This document shows, one piece after another, positions 56,870 through 64,000 of a stretch of 64,000 nt of DNA. This DNA is from Kushneria sinocarnis. GTDB lineage: Bacteria; Pseudomonadota; Gammaproteobacteria; Pseudomonadales; Halomonadaceae. Below the pieces are notes generated by a model. That model worked only from the letters and a program-made list of their open reading frames with translations, did not search any database and was not told the origin of the DNA. The position numbers and the translations under genes were made by a program. Location of the stretch: NCBI RefSeq assembly GCF_003633775.1, contig NZ_RBIN01000002.1, forward strand, positions 413,286 to 477,285, written 5' to 3'. Each line of letters begins with the position of its first letter. Within the stretch, counting starts at the first letter, position 1.

Positions 56870-57786
56870 GATGCGTTGCGGTTACCGGGGCGACCGGCTT
56901 CATCGGCAGCGTCCTGTGTCCGGCGCTTGAACGGGCCGGTTACCGGGTACAGGCGCTGACCCGGCGCGAGCGCCGCGACAGCGAACGGATTCACTGGATC
57001 AGGGGCGGCCTTGATGACCGGCAGGCGCTGAAATCGCTGGTCACCGGCGCCGACTGCGTCATTCACTGCGCCGGCGCGGTACGGGGAGCCGATTACGAGT
57101 CCTTCCACGAGATCAATGCTGCCGGCACGCAGCGGGTCTTCGAAGCTGCCCGCAGCGAGGGCTGCGCTCACCTGCTACTGCTCTCCTCGCTGGCGGCACG
57201 CGAACCGGCACTCTCCTGGTACGCGCGTTCCAAGCAAGCGGCGGAACAGGAACTCGACGATCACGGCACACCAAGCGTGACCATCTTCCGGCCGCCGGCC
57301 GTCTATGGTCCGGGAGATCGCGAGTTGCGTCCGCTGTTCGAACTCATGCTGCGCGGCATCATGCCGATTGCCGGTGCCCCGAAGGGCCGACTGACCGTCA
57401 TCCATGTCCATGATCTGGTGCAGGCCATTCTGGCCTGGCTGCGCAGACCCGCCACCGGACGCGGGCCGTTCGAGCTTCACGATGGCGCAGCGGATGGTTA
57501 CACTTGGCCGCAGATTGCCGCCCTTGCGGCCCGGATGCGACAGGGAAGGGTGCTGTCACTGCCGCTGCCCGAAACACTGCTGCGTGCTCTGGCCCGAAGC
57601 AACCTGATGCTGGCCCGCTGCACCGGCCGAACACCAATGCTGACTCCCGGCAAGGTCAACGAGCTGCGCCACCCCGACTGGCGCTGCGACAATACGGCCA
57701 TCAGCGCAGCACTGGACTGGCAGCCGACCATCACGCTTGAACGCGCCCTGGCCGAACCGGGGCTCTGGCGTGATCCGGGACAGTAA
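56866..57786 (+). CDS. cerR: NAD(P)-dependent epimerase/reductase (CerR-like)
   Basis: 306 residues; the only sensible start is TTG 56866, overlapping the ligase stop as TTGA. Extended SDR fold: VTGATGFIGS (6-15), LLLSSLAA, and the catalytic pair Tyr119/Lys123 in SWYARSKQAAE. In Caulobacter, CerR of this family reduces the keto group of oxidised ceramide. The operon with acyl ligase, ACP and serine palmitoyltransferase makes this the best assignment, although the fold alone would also allow sugar epimerisation. Confidence 0.8.
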   Translation: MRCVAVTGATGFIGSVLCPALERAGYRVQALTRRERRDSERIHWIRGGLDDRQALKSLVTGADCVIHCAGAVRGADYESFHEINAAGTQRVFEAARSEGCAHLLLLSSLAAREPALSWYARSKQAAEQELDDHGTPSVTIFRPPAVYGPGDRELRPLFELMLRGIMPIAGAPKGRLTVIHVHDLVQAILAWLRRPATGRGPFELHDGAADGYTWPQIAALAARMRQGRVLSLPLPETLLRALARSNLMLARCTGRTPMLTPGKVNELRHPDWRCDNTAISAALDWQPTITLERALAEPGLWRDPGQ

Positions 57787-57849
57787 TCGTCAGCGTGGCA
57801 CGACCACCCCGAGTCGATCGACACCGCGCCCCACACCAACAGGCTAGCC

Positions 57850-58098
57850 ATGACGCGACACGAACAGATACTCGAGCGACTGATGCAGCATCTTGAGCGT
57901 TTCAAATCGGAAAGCGGTGAGCTGCACGCCGATGCCGATCTGATCAATGAACTCGGCCTGGACTCGGTCAACGTGATGGACATGCTGCTCGAGATCGAGG
58001 ATGAATTCGACATCTCGGTGCCGATCAACATGATCACCGATGTCCGCACACCGCGCCAGCTGGCCGATGTCATCGTGAAGATCGAGAGCGGCGAATGA
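57850..58098 (+). CDS. acpR: Acyl carrier protein dedicated to sphingolipid synthesis (AcpR-like)
   Basis: 82 residues, acidic, with the phosphopantetheine Ser39 in GLDSVNVMDMLLEIEDEFD. The sequence is not that of the fatty-acid AcpP (DSLD). Its stop overlaps the serine palmitoyltransferase start (ATGA), so acyl carrier and condensing enzyme are co-translated. It probably brings the acyl chain activated by the upstream ligase. Confidence 0.9.
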   Translation: MTRHEQILERLMQHLERFKSESGELHADADLINELGLDSVNVMDMLLEIEDEFDISVPINMITDVRTPRQLADVIVKIESGE

Positions 58099-59309
58099 GT
58101 CTTTTCGACAAGTTTGACCGGGTGCGCGATGCCAGTGGCTCGCTGGCGCTGGACAGTGAACCCAGCCCGCTGGGGACCCGCATTGATGAAGTCCACTCCC
58201 CGACGCGTGGACGCATCGGCAACAGCGAGGTCATCCTGGCCGGCACCAACAACTATCTGGGGCTGACCTTTGATCCGGATTGCATCGCTGCCGCTCACCG
58301 GGCGCTCGATGAAGCCGGTACCGGTACCACGGGTTCACGCATGGCCAATGGCAGCTATGGCAGCCATCGCCAGCTGGAGCAGGAACTTGCCGAGTTCTAC
58401 GGCATGCCGTCGGCAATGGTCTTCTCCACCGGCTACATGGCCAATCTGGGGCTGATCACGTCGCTGCTCGGCCCGGGCGACAGCGTGATCCTCGATGCCG
58501 ACTGCCATGCCAGCATCTATGATGCCTGCCGCATGGCCGGCGCCGATGTCATCCGCTTTCGCCACAATGACGCCGAAGACCTCGACAAGCGACTGCGCCG
58601 ACTCGCCGATCGCCGCGAAGACGGACTCGACAATGCCCTGATCATCGTCGAGGGCATCTACAGCATGCTCGGCGATCGTGCCCCGCTGACCGAGATCGCG
58701 GAAGTCAAGCGGCGCCGGGGTGGCTATCTGCTGGTGGATGAAGCCCACTCCATGGGCGTGATGGGCGCGACCGGCCGTGGCCTTGCGGAAGCCGTCGGGG
58801 TCGAGGCCGATGTCGACTTCATCGTGGGCACCTTCAGCAAGAGCCTGGGCGCCATCGGCGGTTTTGCCGTCAGCCGTCATCGGGATCTGGAGCTGGTGCG
58901 TTTCGACAGCCGCCCCTATATCTTCACGGCCTCCCCCTCGCCCGCCACGATTGCTTCGGTACGCGAGGCGCTCGCCATCGTGGCGCAGCGTCCGCAACTG
59001 CGCGATCAGCTCTGGCGCAATGCCGAACGTCTCTATGCCGGGCTGCAGGAGCAGGGCTTCGAACTCGGACCAACGCCGGGCCCGGTGGTCGCGGCACTGG
59101 TCGAGTCACCCCGCCAGGCAATCGCCTTCTGGCATGCCCTGATCGAGCACGGTGTCTACGTCAACATGATGCTGCCACCGGCTTCTCCCAACGGTCGTGC
59201 CCTGATGCGCATCAGCCTCAGTGCCGCGCACAGCGATGAGCAGGTCGATGCCATCCTGGACGCCTTTGCCACGCTGGGCTCGATGCTCGATCCTTCCACT
59301 CCGGCGTAA
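58095..59309 (+). CDS. spt: Serine palmitoyltransferase
   Basis: 404 residues of the alpha-oxoamine synthase family. PLP-binding Lys249 lies in GTFSKSLGAIGGF; Asp215/His218 in LLVDEAHSMGVMG; His138 in DADCHASIYD. The N-terminal NNYLGLTFDP and GTGTTGSRMANGSYGSHRQLE are closer to bacterial serine palmitoyltransferases than to KBL or BioF. It condenses serine with an acyl thioester to 3-ketosphinganine, the committed step to sphingolipids. Coupling with an ACP and CerR-like reductase supports this over the related amino-acid enzymes. Confidence 0.9.
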   Translation: MSLFDKFDRVRDASGSLALDSEPSPLGTRIDEVHSPTRGRIGNSEVILAGTNNYLGLTFDPDCIAAAHRALDEAGTGTTGSRMANGSYGSHRQLEQELAEFYGMPSAMVFSTGYMANLGLITSLLGPGDSVILDADCHASIYDACRMAGADVIRFRHNDAEDLDKRLRRLADRREDGLDNALIIVEGIYSMLGDRAPLTEIAEVKRRRGGYLLVDEAHSMGVMGATGRGLAEAVGVEADVDFIVGTFSKSLGAIGGFAVSRHRDLELVRFDSRPYIFTASPSPATIASVREALAIVAQRPQLRDQLWRNAERLYAGLQEQGFELGPTPGPVVAALVESPRQAIAFWHALIEHGVYVNMMLPPASPNGRALMRISLSAAHSDEQVDAILDAFATLGSMLDPSTPA

Positions 59310-59356
59310 CACTCGATGAGCTGGCCGATACAATCGGCCGGCTCGGGGCAATCGCA

Positions 59357-61069
59357 ATGAAACTGCTGCTCGCCTTTTTCCGACTCTACCCCCGACGCAC
59401 CGCCATCATGCTGATCTGTCTGCTGTTTGCAGGGGTCGCCGAGGGCGTCGGACTGACCACGGTACTGCCACTCCTGAGTGTCGCACTGGGTCAGGAACAC
59501 GATACCGACGGTTTCTCCGCCCGGGTGATCGAAATCATGAATTCGATCGGGCTGCCCACTACCATCGGCGTCATTCTGAGCATCATTGTCATCGGCATGA
59601 CACTCAAGAGTGCGCTGGTACTGCTGGCCAACCGTCAGGTCGGTTACGCCGTGGCCCGCGTGGCCACCGACCTGCGCCTCGAGCTGATCCAGTCGCTGCT
59701 TTCCAGCCGCTGGGAGCACTACCTGCGCCAGCCGGCCGGCAGCATCGCCAACTCAGTGGCCACCGAAGCCACGCGTGCCGCGACCGGCTATCAGTACTGC
59801 GCCACGGTGATTTCGCTCGCCATCCAGGTGGTCGTCTATGTCGTGGTCGCGATGATGATCAGCTGGCAGGCGACCCTGGCCTCGCTGGCGCTGGGACTGT
59901 TCATGTCGGTCGGGCTCTACCAGCTGGTGGCCGCTGCCCGCAGGGCCGGCAAGCAGCAGACCCGGCTGATGCGCGATATCCTCTCGCGCCTGACCGATAC
60001 CCTGGCATCGGTCAAGCCGCTCAAGGCGATGGCACGTTATGACGTGGCCGACACCCTGCTGCGCCGCCAGACCCGGCGTCTCAATCGGGCCATGGAGCGT
60101 CAGGTCATGGCGCGCGAGGCGATGAAAGCCTTCCAGGAACCGATCATGACCCTGTTCATCGCCGTCGGCCTCTACCTGGCACTGGAGGTCTGGGGGCAGT
60201 CACTGCCTTCGGTGATGGTCATGGTCTTTTTGCTGGCACGCGTGGTCATGCAGCTCAACCAGCTGCAGCGACGCTATCAGCAGATGCAGACCCAGGAGAG
60301 TGCCTACTGGGCCCTCAAGGATGTGGTGCATGCCGCCCGGGCCAATGCGGAACCCGCCGGTGGTGACCGCCTGCCCACCCTGGAACGGGAAATTGCCTTC
60401 CGGGACGTGCGCTTTCACTACGGCGAACACACCATTCTCGGCCAGACCGATCTGGTCATTCCGGCGGGCACCTTCGTGACCATTGTCGGCCCCTCCGGAG
60501 CCGGCAAGACCACCCTGCTCGATCTGCTGTGCATGCTGCTCGAGCCCACCCAGGGCAATGTTCACATCGACGGCATTCCGACCTCGGAAATCGATCGCAT
60601 TGCCTGGCGCAAGATGATCGGTTATGTGCCGCAGGAAACCCTGCTGCTGCACGACAGCGTGCTGGCCAATGTCACCCTCGGCGACCCCTCGCTCACCGAG
60701 GAGGATGCCGAGCGTGCCCTGCGTCAGGCCGAAGCCTGGGACTTCGTCAGCAACATGGCAAACGGCATGCACGACTCCGTGGGCGAACGCGGCAACCGCC
60801 TCTCGGGCGGCCAGCGCCAGCGTATCGTGATTGCCCGGGCGCTGGCCCATCAACCCCGGCTGCTGATTCTCGATGAGGCGACCAGCGCGCTCGACCCTGC
60901 TGCCGAAGCCTCCATCAGTAAAACGCTGCGGGGGCTGAGCAACCAGCTGACCATCGTCGCCGTGTCCCACCAGCCGGCGCTGGTACAGGCCGCGGATATC
61001 GTGTATCGACTGGAACAGGGTCAGCTGGCCCGGGTTGAGAAACAGGCAGCCGATAACACGCCGGTATGA
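59357..61069 (+). CDS. ABC exporter, fused membrane and ATPase domains (MsbA-like)
   Basis: 570 residues. About six membrane helices in the first 300 residues are followed by an ATPase domain. The Walker A is GPSGAGKTT (378-386), the signature NRLSGGQRQR, and the Walker B LLILDEATSALDP; the Q-loop is VPQETLLL. Half-transporters of this type flip lipids or export glycans and peptides. It lies 47 bases after spt on the same strand and may move the sphingolipid product or a glycan; the substrate is unproven. Confidence 0.9.
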   Translation: MKLLLAFFRLYPRRTAIMLICLLFAGVAEGVGLTTVLPLLSVALGQEHDTDGFSARVIEIMNSIGLPTTIGVILSIIVIGMTLKSALVLLANRQVGYAVARVATDLRLELIQSLLSSRWEHYLRQPAGSIANSVATEATRAATGYQYCATVISLAIQVVVYVVVAMMISWQATLASLALGLFMSVGLYQLVAAARRAGKQQTRLMRDILSRLTDTLASVKPLKAMARYDVADTLLRRQTRRLNRAMERQVMAREAMKAFQEPIMTLFIAVGLYLALEVWGQSLPSVMVMVFLLARVVMQLNQLQRRYQQMQTQESAYWALKDVVHAARANAEPAGGDRLPTLEREIAFRDVRFHYGEHTILGQTDLVIPAGTFVTIVGPSGAGKTTLLDLLCMLLEPTQGNVHIDGIPTSEIDRIAWRKMIGYVPQETLLLHDSVLANVTLGDPSLTEEDAERALRQAEAWDFVSNMANGMHDSVGERGNRLSGGQRQRIVIARALAHQPRLLILDEATSALDPAAEASISKTLRGLSNQLTIVAVSHQPALVQAADIVYRLEQGQLARVEKQAADNTPV

Positions 61070-61174
61070 GAGTCATGATAGCGATCCTGCTTCAGTGCTC
61101 ACGGGCCGACCGTTGATGATCATCGCTGCCCCGGAAGTTCGGCTGCGGCTTGATCCTCCCGCGGAGGGACGCTG

Positions 61175-62122
61175 ATGGCGCCGACCGTTACCGTGCTCAT
61201 GCCGGCCTACAACAGGGCCGACGTCATCCCCTGGGCCATCGACAGCGTATTGCGCCAGACGCTGGATGACTTCGAGCTGCTGATCGTGGATGACGCCTCA
61301 ACCGACAGCACCGCATCGGTCGTCGAAGGATATACGGATCCGCGCATCCGACTGATTCGGCAGACCGGCAACCAGGGGCCGGCACGGACACGCAATCACG
61401 GGCTTGAGCTCGCCCGGGGCCGGTATATTGCCATTCTGGACAGCGATGATCAGGCGGTCCCTTCCCGGCTGGCGCGTCAGGTCGCGTTTCTGGAGCAGCA
61501 TCCGGACATCGGCGAAGTCGGTGGCTGGATCCGGGCCATCGATGCCACGGGCCGGCGTGGCAGGCTCAAGCGAATGCCGACCGACTCGCGCCGGATCCGG
61601 GCGCAGATGCCCTGGCGCTGCGGCATTGCCCACACCACGGTCATGATCCGGACCGAACTGGCCAGACAACTACGCTACGATGAAGCGTTCGAGCTCTCCC
61701 AGGACATCGATCTCCATGTCCGCCTGCTGGCCAGCCACGAGATTGCCAATATCCCGGCCGTCATGACCTGCAAGCGCACCCATGCCACGCAGATTTCCCG
61801 CAATTCGGACAAGGCGGCCCGGTACAAGAAGATCATCCAGCGCCGACTGCTGGAGCAGCTGGGCCTGGAGCCTTCGGAGAAGGAACTCGACAGGCATTTT
61901 GCGCTGGGCAGGAAGCAGAAGACCGATCAGCGCACGGGTGCCGAGCATTTTCAATGGGCGCACGACTGGCTGGCGACTCTGGTGCACCAGAACATGCTGT
62001 ATCGGATATTCCCCGAACCGGAATTTTCCCGATATGCTAACCGTGTCTGGAGACAGCTTTGCCGCTCGGAATGGCGCCGACTTCCCTGGCAGGCCAGCAG
62101 AGGACTGCTCCAGCCACTGTGA
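61175..62122 (+). CDS. Glycosyltransferase family 2
   Basis: 315 residues, GT-A fold: VTVLMPAYNRADVIPWAIDSVLRQTLDDFELLIVDDASTDST at the N-terminus, GPARTRNHGLELARGRYIAILDSDD with the DxD metal site, and a C-terminal part after about residue 200 of uncertain function. It adds a sugar from a nucleotide sugar; donor and acceptor are unknown. GGAGGG lies just before the ATG. It is 105 bases after the ABC exporter. Confidence 0.9.
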   Translation: MAPTVTVLMPAYNRADVIPWAIDSVLRQTLDDFELLIVDDASTDSTASVVEGYTDPRIRLIRQTGNQGPARTRNHGLELARGRYIAILDSDDQAVPSRLARQVAFLEQHPDIGEVGGWIRAIDATGRRGRLKRMPTDSRRIRAQMPWRCGIAHTTVMIRTELARQLRYDEAFELSQDIDLHVRLLASHEIANIPAVMTCKRTHATQISRNSDKAARYKKIIQRRLLEQLGLEPSEKELDRHFALGRKQKTDQRTGAEHFQWAHDWLATLVHQNMLYRIFPEPEFSRYANRVWRQLCRSEWRRLPWQASRGLLQPL

Positions 62123-62188
62123 GCGGACTCGGCAGTTGCAGTCCGGCCATGGTGAAGCCCGGCACCATGCCCTGTACTCTCCCCCTGA

Positions 62189-63463
62189 ATGAATCACGAG
62201 GACTCGAGTTTGCCATCGTCTGATACAACATTTCATGTCGCTCTGTACATGCCGGATCTGTCAGGCGGCGGCATGGAACGCTCGATGCTGCATCTGGCAG
62301 AAGGTCTTCTGAATCGGGGCCATCAGGTCGACATGGTGGTCAATCAGCCCAGGGGGGCCTATCTCGATCAGATCCCGGAAGGCATCAGGCTGGTAACGCT
62401 TGACCGTCGCCTGCTACGCAGTCGCCTGCTTGCGCTCAGGGCAGCCCCCCGTAACTGGCGCATCCTGACTCGCTCCGTGCTGCTGACTCCCGCCTCGGGC
62501 AACAAGCTGCCTCATCTTCATGGCATGGTCCGATACCTGCAGACCCAGGTTCCCGATGCCCTGATCGCCGCATCCCCCTTCTGCAACCTGGTGGCCACCT
62601 GGGGCAGGCAGCTGGCCGGAACCACAACGCGGGTCATCGTCTCTGAACGCAATACGCTGAAGCAGAAGGTCATGAAGAAATCCGCCAATGGTGGCCGCTG
62701 GCGTCATCTGCCGGCGCTGGTCGGTTGCACCTATCCCGATGCCGATGGCATCGTCGCCGTTTCCGACGGCGTGGCAGCCGACCTTGTCGCCACTGCAGGT
62801 CTGCCGGCGGCCAGCATTACCACCATCTACAATCCGGTGGTCACCCCTGGCATGCTCAAGATGGTCGATGAACCCTCGCCGCATCCATGGCTGGAAGACG
62901 GCGGTACACCGGTGATCGTGGCGGCGGGTCGACTGGTGCCGCAGAAGGGGTTTGCCACGCTGCTGCAGGCGTTTGCCAGAGTGCTGCAGCAACAACCCGC
63001 GCGCCTGCTGATTCTGGGTGAAGGTCCGGAACGCGACGCCCTGCTGGCTCTTGGTGAGCAACTCGACATTCGGGCGCACATCGATCTACCCGGTTTTGAA
63101 ACCAATCCCTATGCCGCCTTCGCGCGCGCTGACCTGTTTGTACTTTCCTCGGAACATGAAGGCCTGCCGGGTGTGCTGATTCAGGCACTGGCCTGCGGCT
63201 GTCCGGTGGTCAGCACCGACTGCCCGAGTGGCCCGGTCGAGATTCTGGAAGACGGCCGTTACGGAAAGCTCGTTCCGGTCAATGATGCTGTACGAATGGG
63301 TGATGCCATGCTGGAAACACTTGCCAATCCGCTACCCACCGAACTGTTGAAACAGCGTGGCGGTTATTTCAGTCTGGATCGTAGTGTTGAACTCTATTTA
63401 CAACTGCTGCCAGCTGATCAACTGAACAGTACCAATACTTCCACCACAGCTTTCAAAAACTGA
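62189..63463 (+). CDS. Glycosyltransferase family 4
   Basis: 424 residues, GT-B fold. The N-terminal half carries LYMPDLSGGGMERSMLHLAEGLLNRGH. The C-terminal half has the family signature: VAAGRLVPQKGFATLLQAFARV, LLILGEGPERDAL, FVLSSEHEGLPGVLIQALACGCPVVSTDCPSGPVEIL with the Glu residues for donor binding. It resembles enzymes of lipopolysaccharide or capsule assembly. Base composition becomes visibly less GC-rich toward its end. Confidence 0.92.
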   Translation: MNHEDSSLPSSDTTFHVALYMPDLSGGGMERSMLHLAEGLLNRGHQVDMVVNQPRGAYLDQIPEGIRLVTLDRRLLRSRLLALRAAPRNWRILTRSVLLTPASGNKLPHLHGMVRYLQTQVPDALIAASPFCNLVATWGRQLAGTTTRVIVSERNTLKQKVMKKSANGGRWRHLPALVGCTYPDADGIVAVSDGVAADLVATAGLPAASITTIYNPVVTPGMLKMVDEPSPHPWLEDGGTPVIVAAGRLVPQKGFATLLQAFARVLQQQPARLLILGEGPERDALLALGEQLDIRAHIDLPGFETNPYAAFARADLFVLSSEHEGLPGVLIQALACGCPVVSTDCPSGPVEILEDGRYGKLVPVNDAVRMGDAMLETLANPLPTELLKQRGGYFSLDRSVELYLQLLPADQLNSTNTSTTAFKN

Positions 63464-63464
63464 A

Positions 63465-63920
63465 ATGGCAACAACCGACTCCAGTCCCGCTCCCATAGTT
63501 CATATCGGATACCATAAGACGGCTTCCACCTGGTTTCAGAAGCAGCTTTACCCACATGCCAGCAGTCATCGCTATGTGCCGCGAGAACATGTCAGAAGTG
63601 TCCTGACTCGACCGCATGCTTTCTCTTTTGACCCTTCAGCAGTTATCAGAACGCTCGTTTCCAGCGATTCTCGGCCATTCGTGCTTTGTGACGAGGATCT
63701 GAGCGGGCATTTCGAAAGCGGTGGTCACATGGGGGCGTTATCAAAGGAATTTGCCGAGCGAATTTATAGTGCATTCCCCCGCGCACGAATCGTTATCGTC
63801 ATACGCAATCAGCTGGATATCATCGCAGCGGCCTATGCACAGTATATCAAACAGGGCGGCACTCATAAGCCGGAACACTTCCTGTATCCATCACTGTATC
63901 GTAAGGGAAACGCTGCATAA
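63465..63920 (+). pseudogene. Sulfotransferase, truncated by a probable insertion
   Basis: 151 residues remain. The N-terminal PAPS-binding loop is HIGYHKTASTWFQKQLYP and the 3'-phosphate-binding stretch is RARIVIVIRNQLDIIAAAYAQYIKQGG, so the front of a carbohydrate-type sulfotransferase is present. Such proteins are usually 250-300 residues. The frame ends abruptly after YPSLYRK in sequence that looks like an insertion-sequence end (63905 on). The protein would lack its C-terminal substrate-binding part. Lower GC than upstream genes suggests recent acquisition of this region. Confidence 0.7.
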
Positions 63921-64000
63921 ATCCCGCCGCAGCTGCCTGATCGCCATCGGCGGGGTAGAATCTGGCTACCCTGTCACCACCTGACCGAGCTACCCGATGA
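63905..64000. mobile_element. Possible left end of an insertion sequence (partial)
   Basis: GGGAAACGCTGCATAAATC at 63905-63923 resembles the terminal inverted repeats of IS5-type elements (compare the ...TGAATAAATC end of IS903). It begins exactly where the sulfotransferase frame is broken. The remaining 77 bases are non-coding up to the window edge. The other end, any target-site duplication and the transposase are not in view. Confidence 0.45.

Overview
The window is a high-GC chromosomal segment from a gammaproteobacterium. The order queA-tgt-yajC-secD-secF-suhB-trmJ-cysE-iscR-iscS...ndk-rlmN-pilW-rodZ-ispG-hisS-yfgM-bamB-der, and the second block lysM-dprA-tsaC-hemF-aroE / def-fmt-rsmB-trkA, are the layouts known from Pseudomonas and Halomonadaceae. 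Protein sequences and base composition fit a Halomonadaceae-like organism (Halomonas, Kushneria or Chromohalobacter relative). The family assignment is inference, because no rRNA or other marker is present.

Layout. 0-5.3 kb holds loosely packed accessory genes: the end of a Gfo/Idh/MocA oxidoreductase, a universal stress protein, DUF1264, DUF2158 and DUF4282 proteins and an aldo/keto reductase. Two non-coding stretches lie here, one with a tRNA-like remnant, and the region ends in a tRNA-Leu(CAA) gene with a clear promoter. 5.5-11.2 kb holds queuosine (queA, tgt) and Sec accessory genes (yajC, secD, secF), closed by a strong terminator. 11.3-26.8 kb runs from a SuhB-like protein without its catalytic residues, through trmJ, cysE, a shortened isc cluster (iscR, iscS, iscA; no iscU, hscBA or fdx), ndk, rlmN, pilW, rodZ, ispG, hisS, yfgM and bamB, to der and a TVP38 membrane protein. 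26.8-47.2 kb is a mixture of core genes: a DUF815 ATPase, an M48 lipoprotein protease, the minus-strand run lysM-dprA-tsaC-hemF-aroE, the plus-strand run def-fmt-rsmB, pncA, dodecin, trkA, then transporters, RNA-modification genes, a zinc-less sirtuin, the bfr/bfd iron-storage pair and an aldehyde dehydrogenase.

47.3-63.9 kb is the most interesting part: a lipid and envelope island. The plus-strand genes at 55.1-59.3 kb encode a fatty-acyl ligase, a CerR-like reductase, an acyl carrier protein and serine palmitoyltransferase. These are four of the five proteins of the bacterial ceramide pathway characterised in Caulobacter; the ceramide synthase (bCerS) is not visible here. Immediately upstream lies a minus-strand operon of a CDP-alcohol phosphatidyltransferase, a DAG-kinase-like lipid kinase and a protein resembling the mitochondrial CDP-DAG synthase Tam41. 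Between the two sit a metallophosphoesterase and two nucleotidyltransferases, and an LpxO-like lipid hydroxylase lies downstream of the minus-strand operon. Together they suggest a sphingolipid pathway with a phosphorylated head group, perhaps through a CDP-ceramide intermediate. An ABC exporter, two glycosyltransferases and a truncated sulfotransferase follow on the plus strand. The sulfotransferase is cut off by what looks like the end of an insertion sequence at the right edge.

No CRISPR array, rRNA, complete mobile element or prophage was seen.
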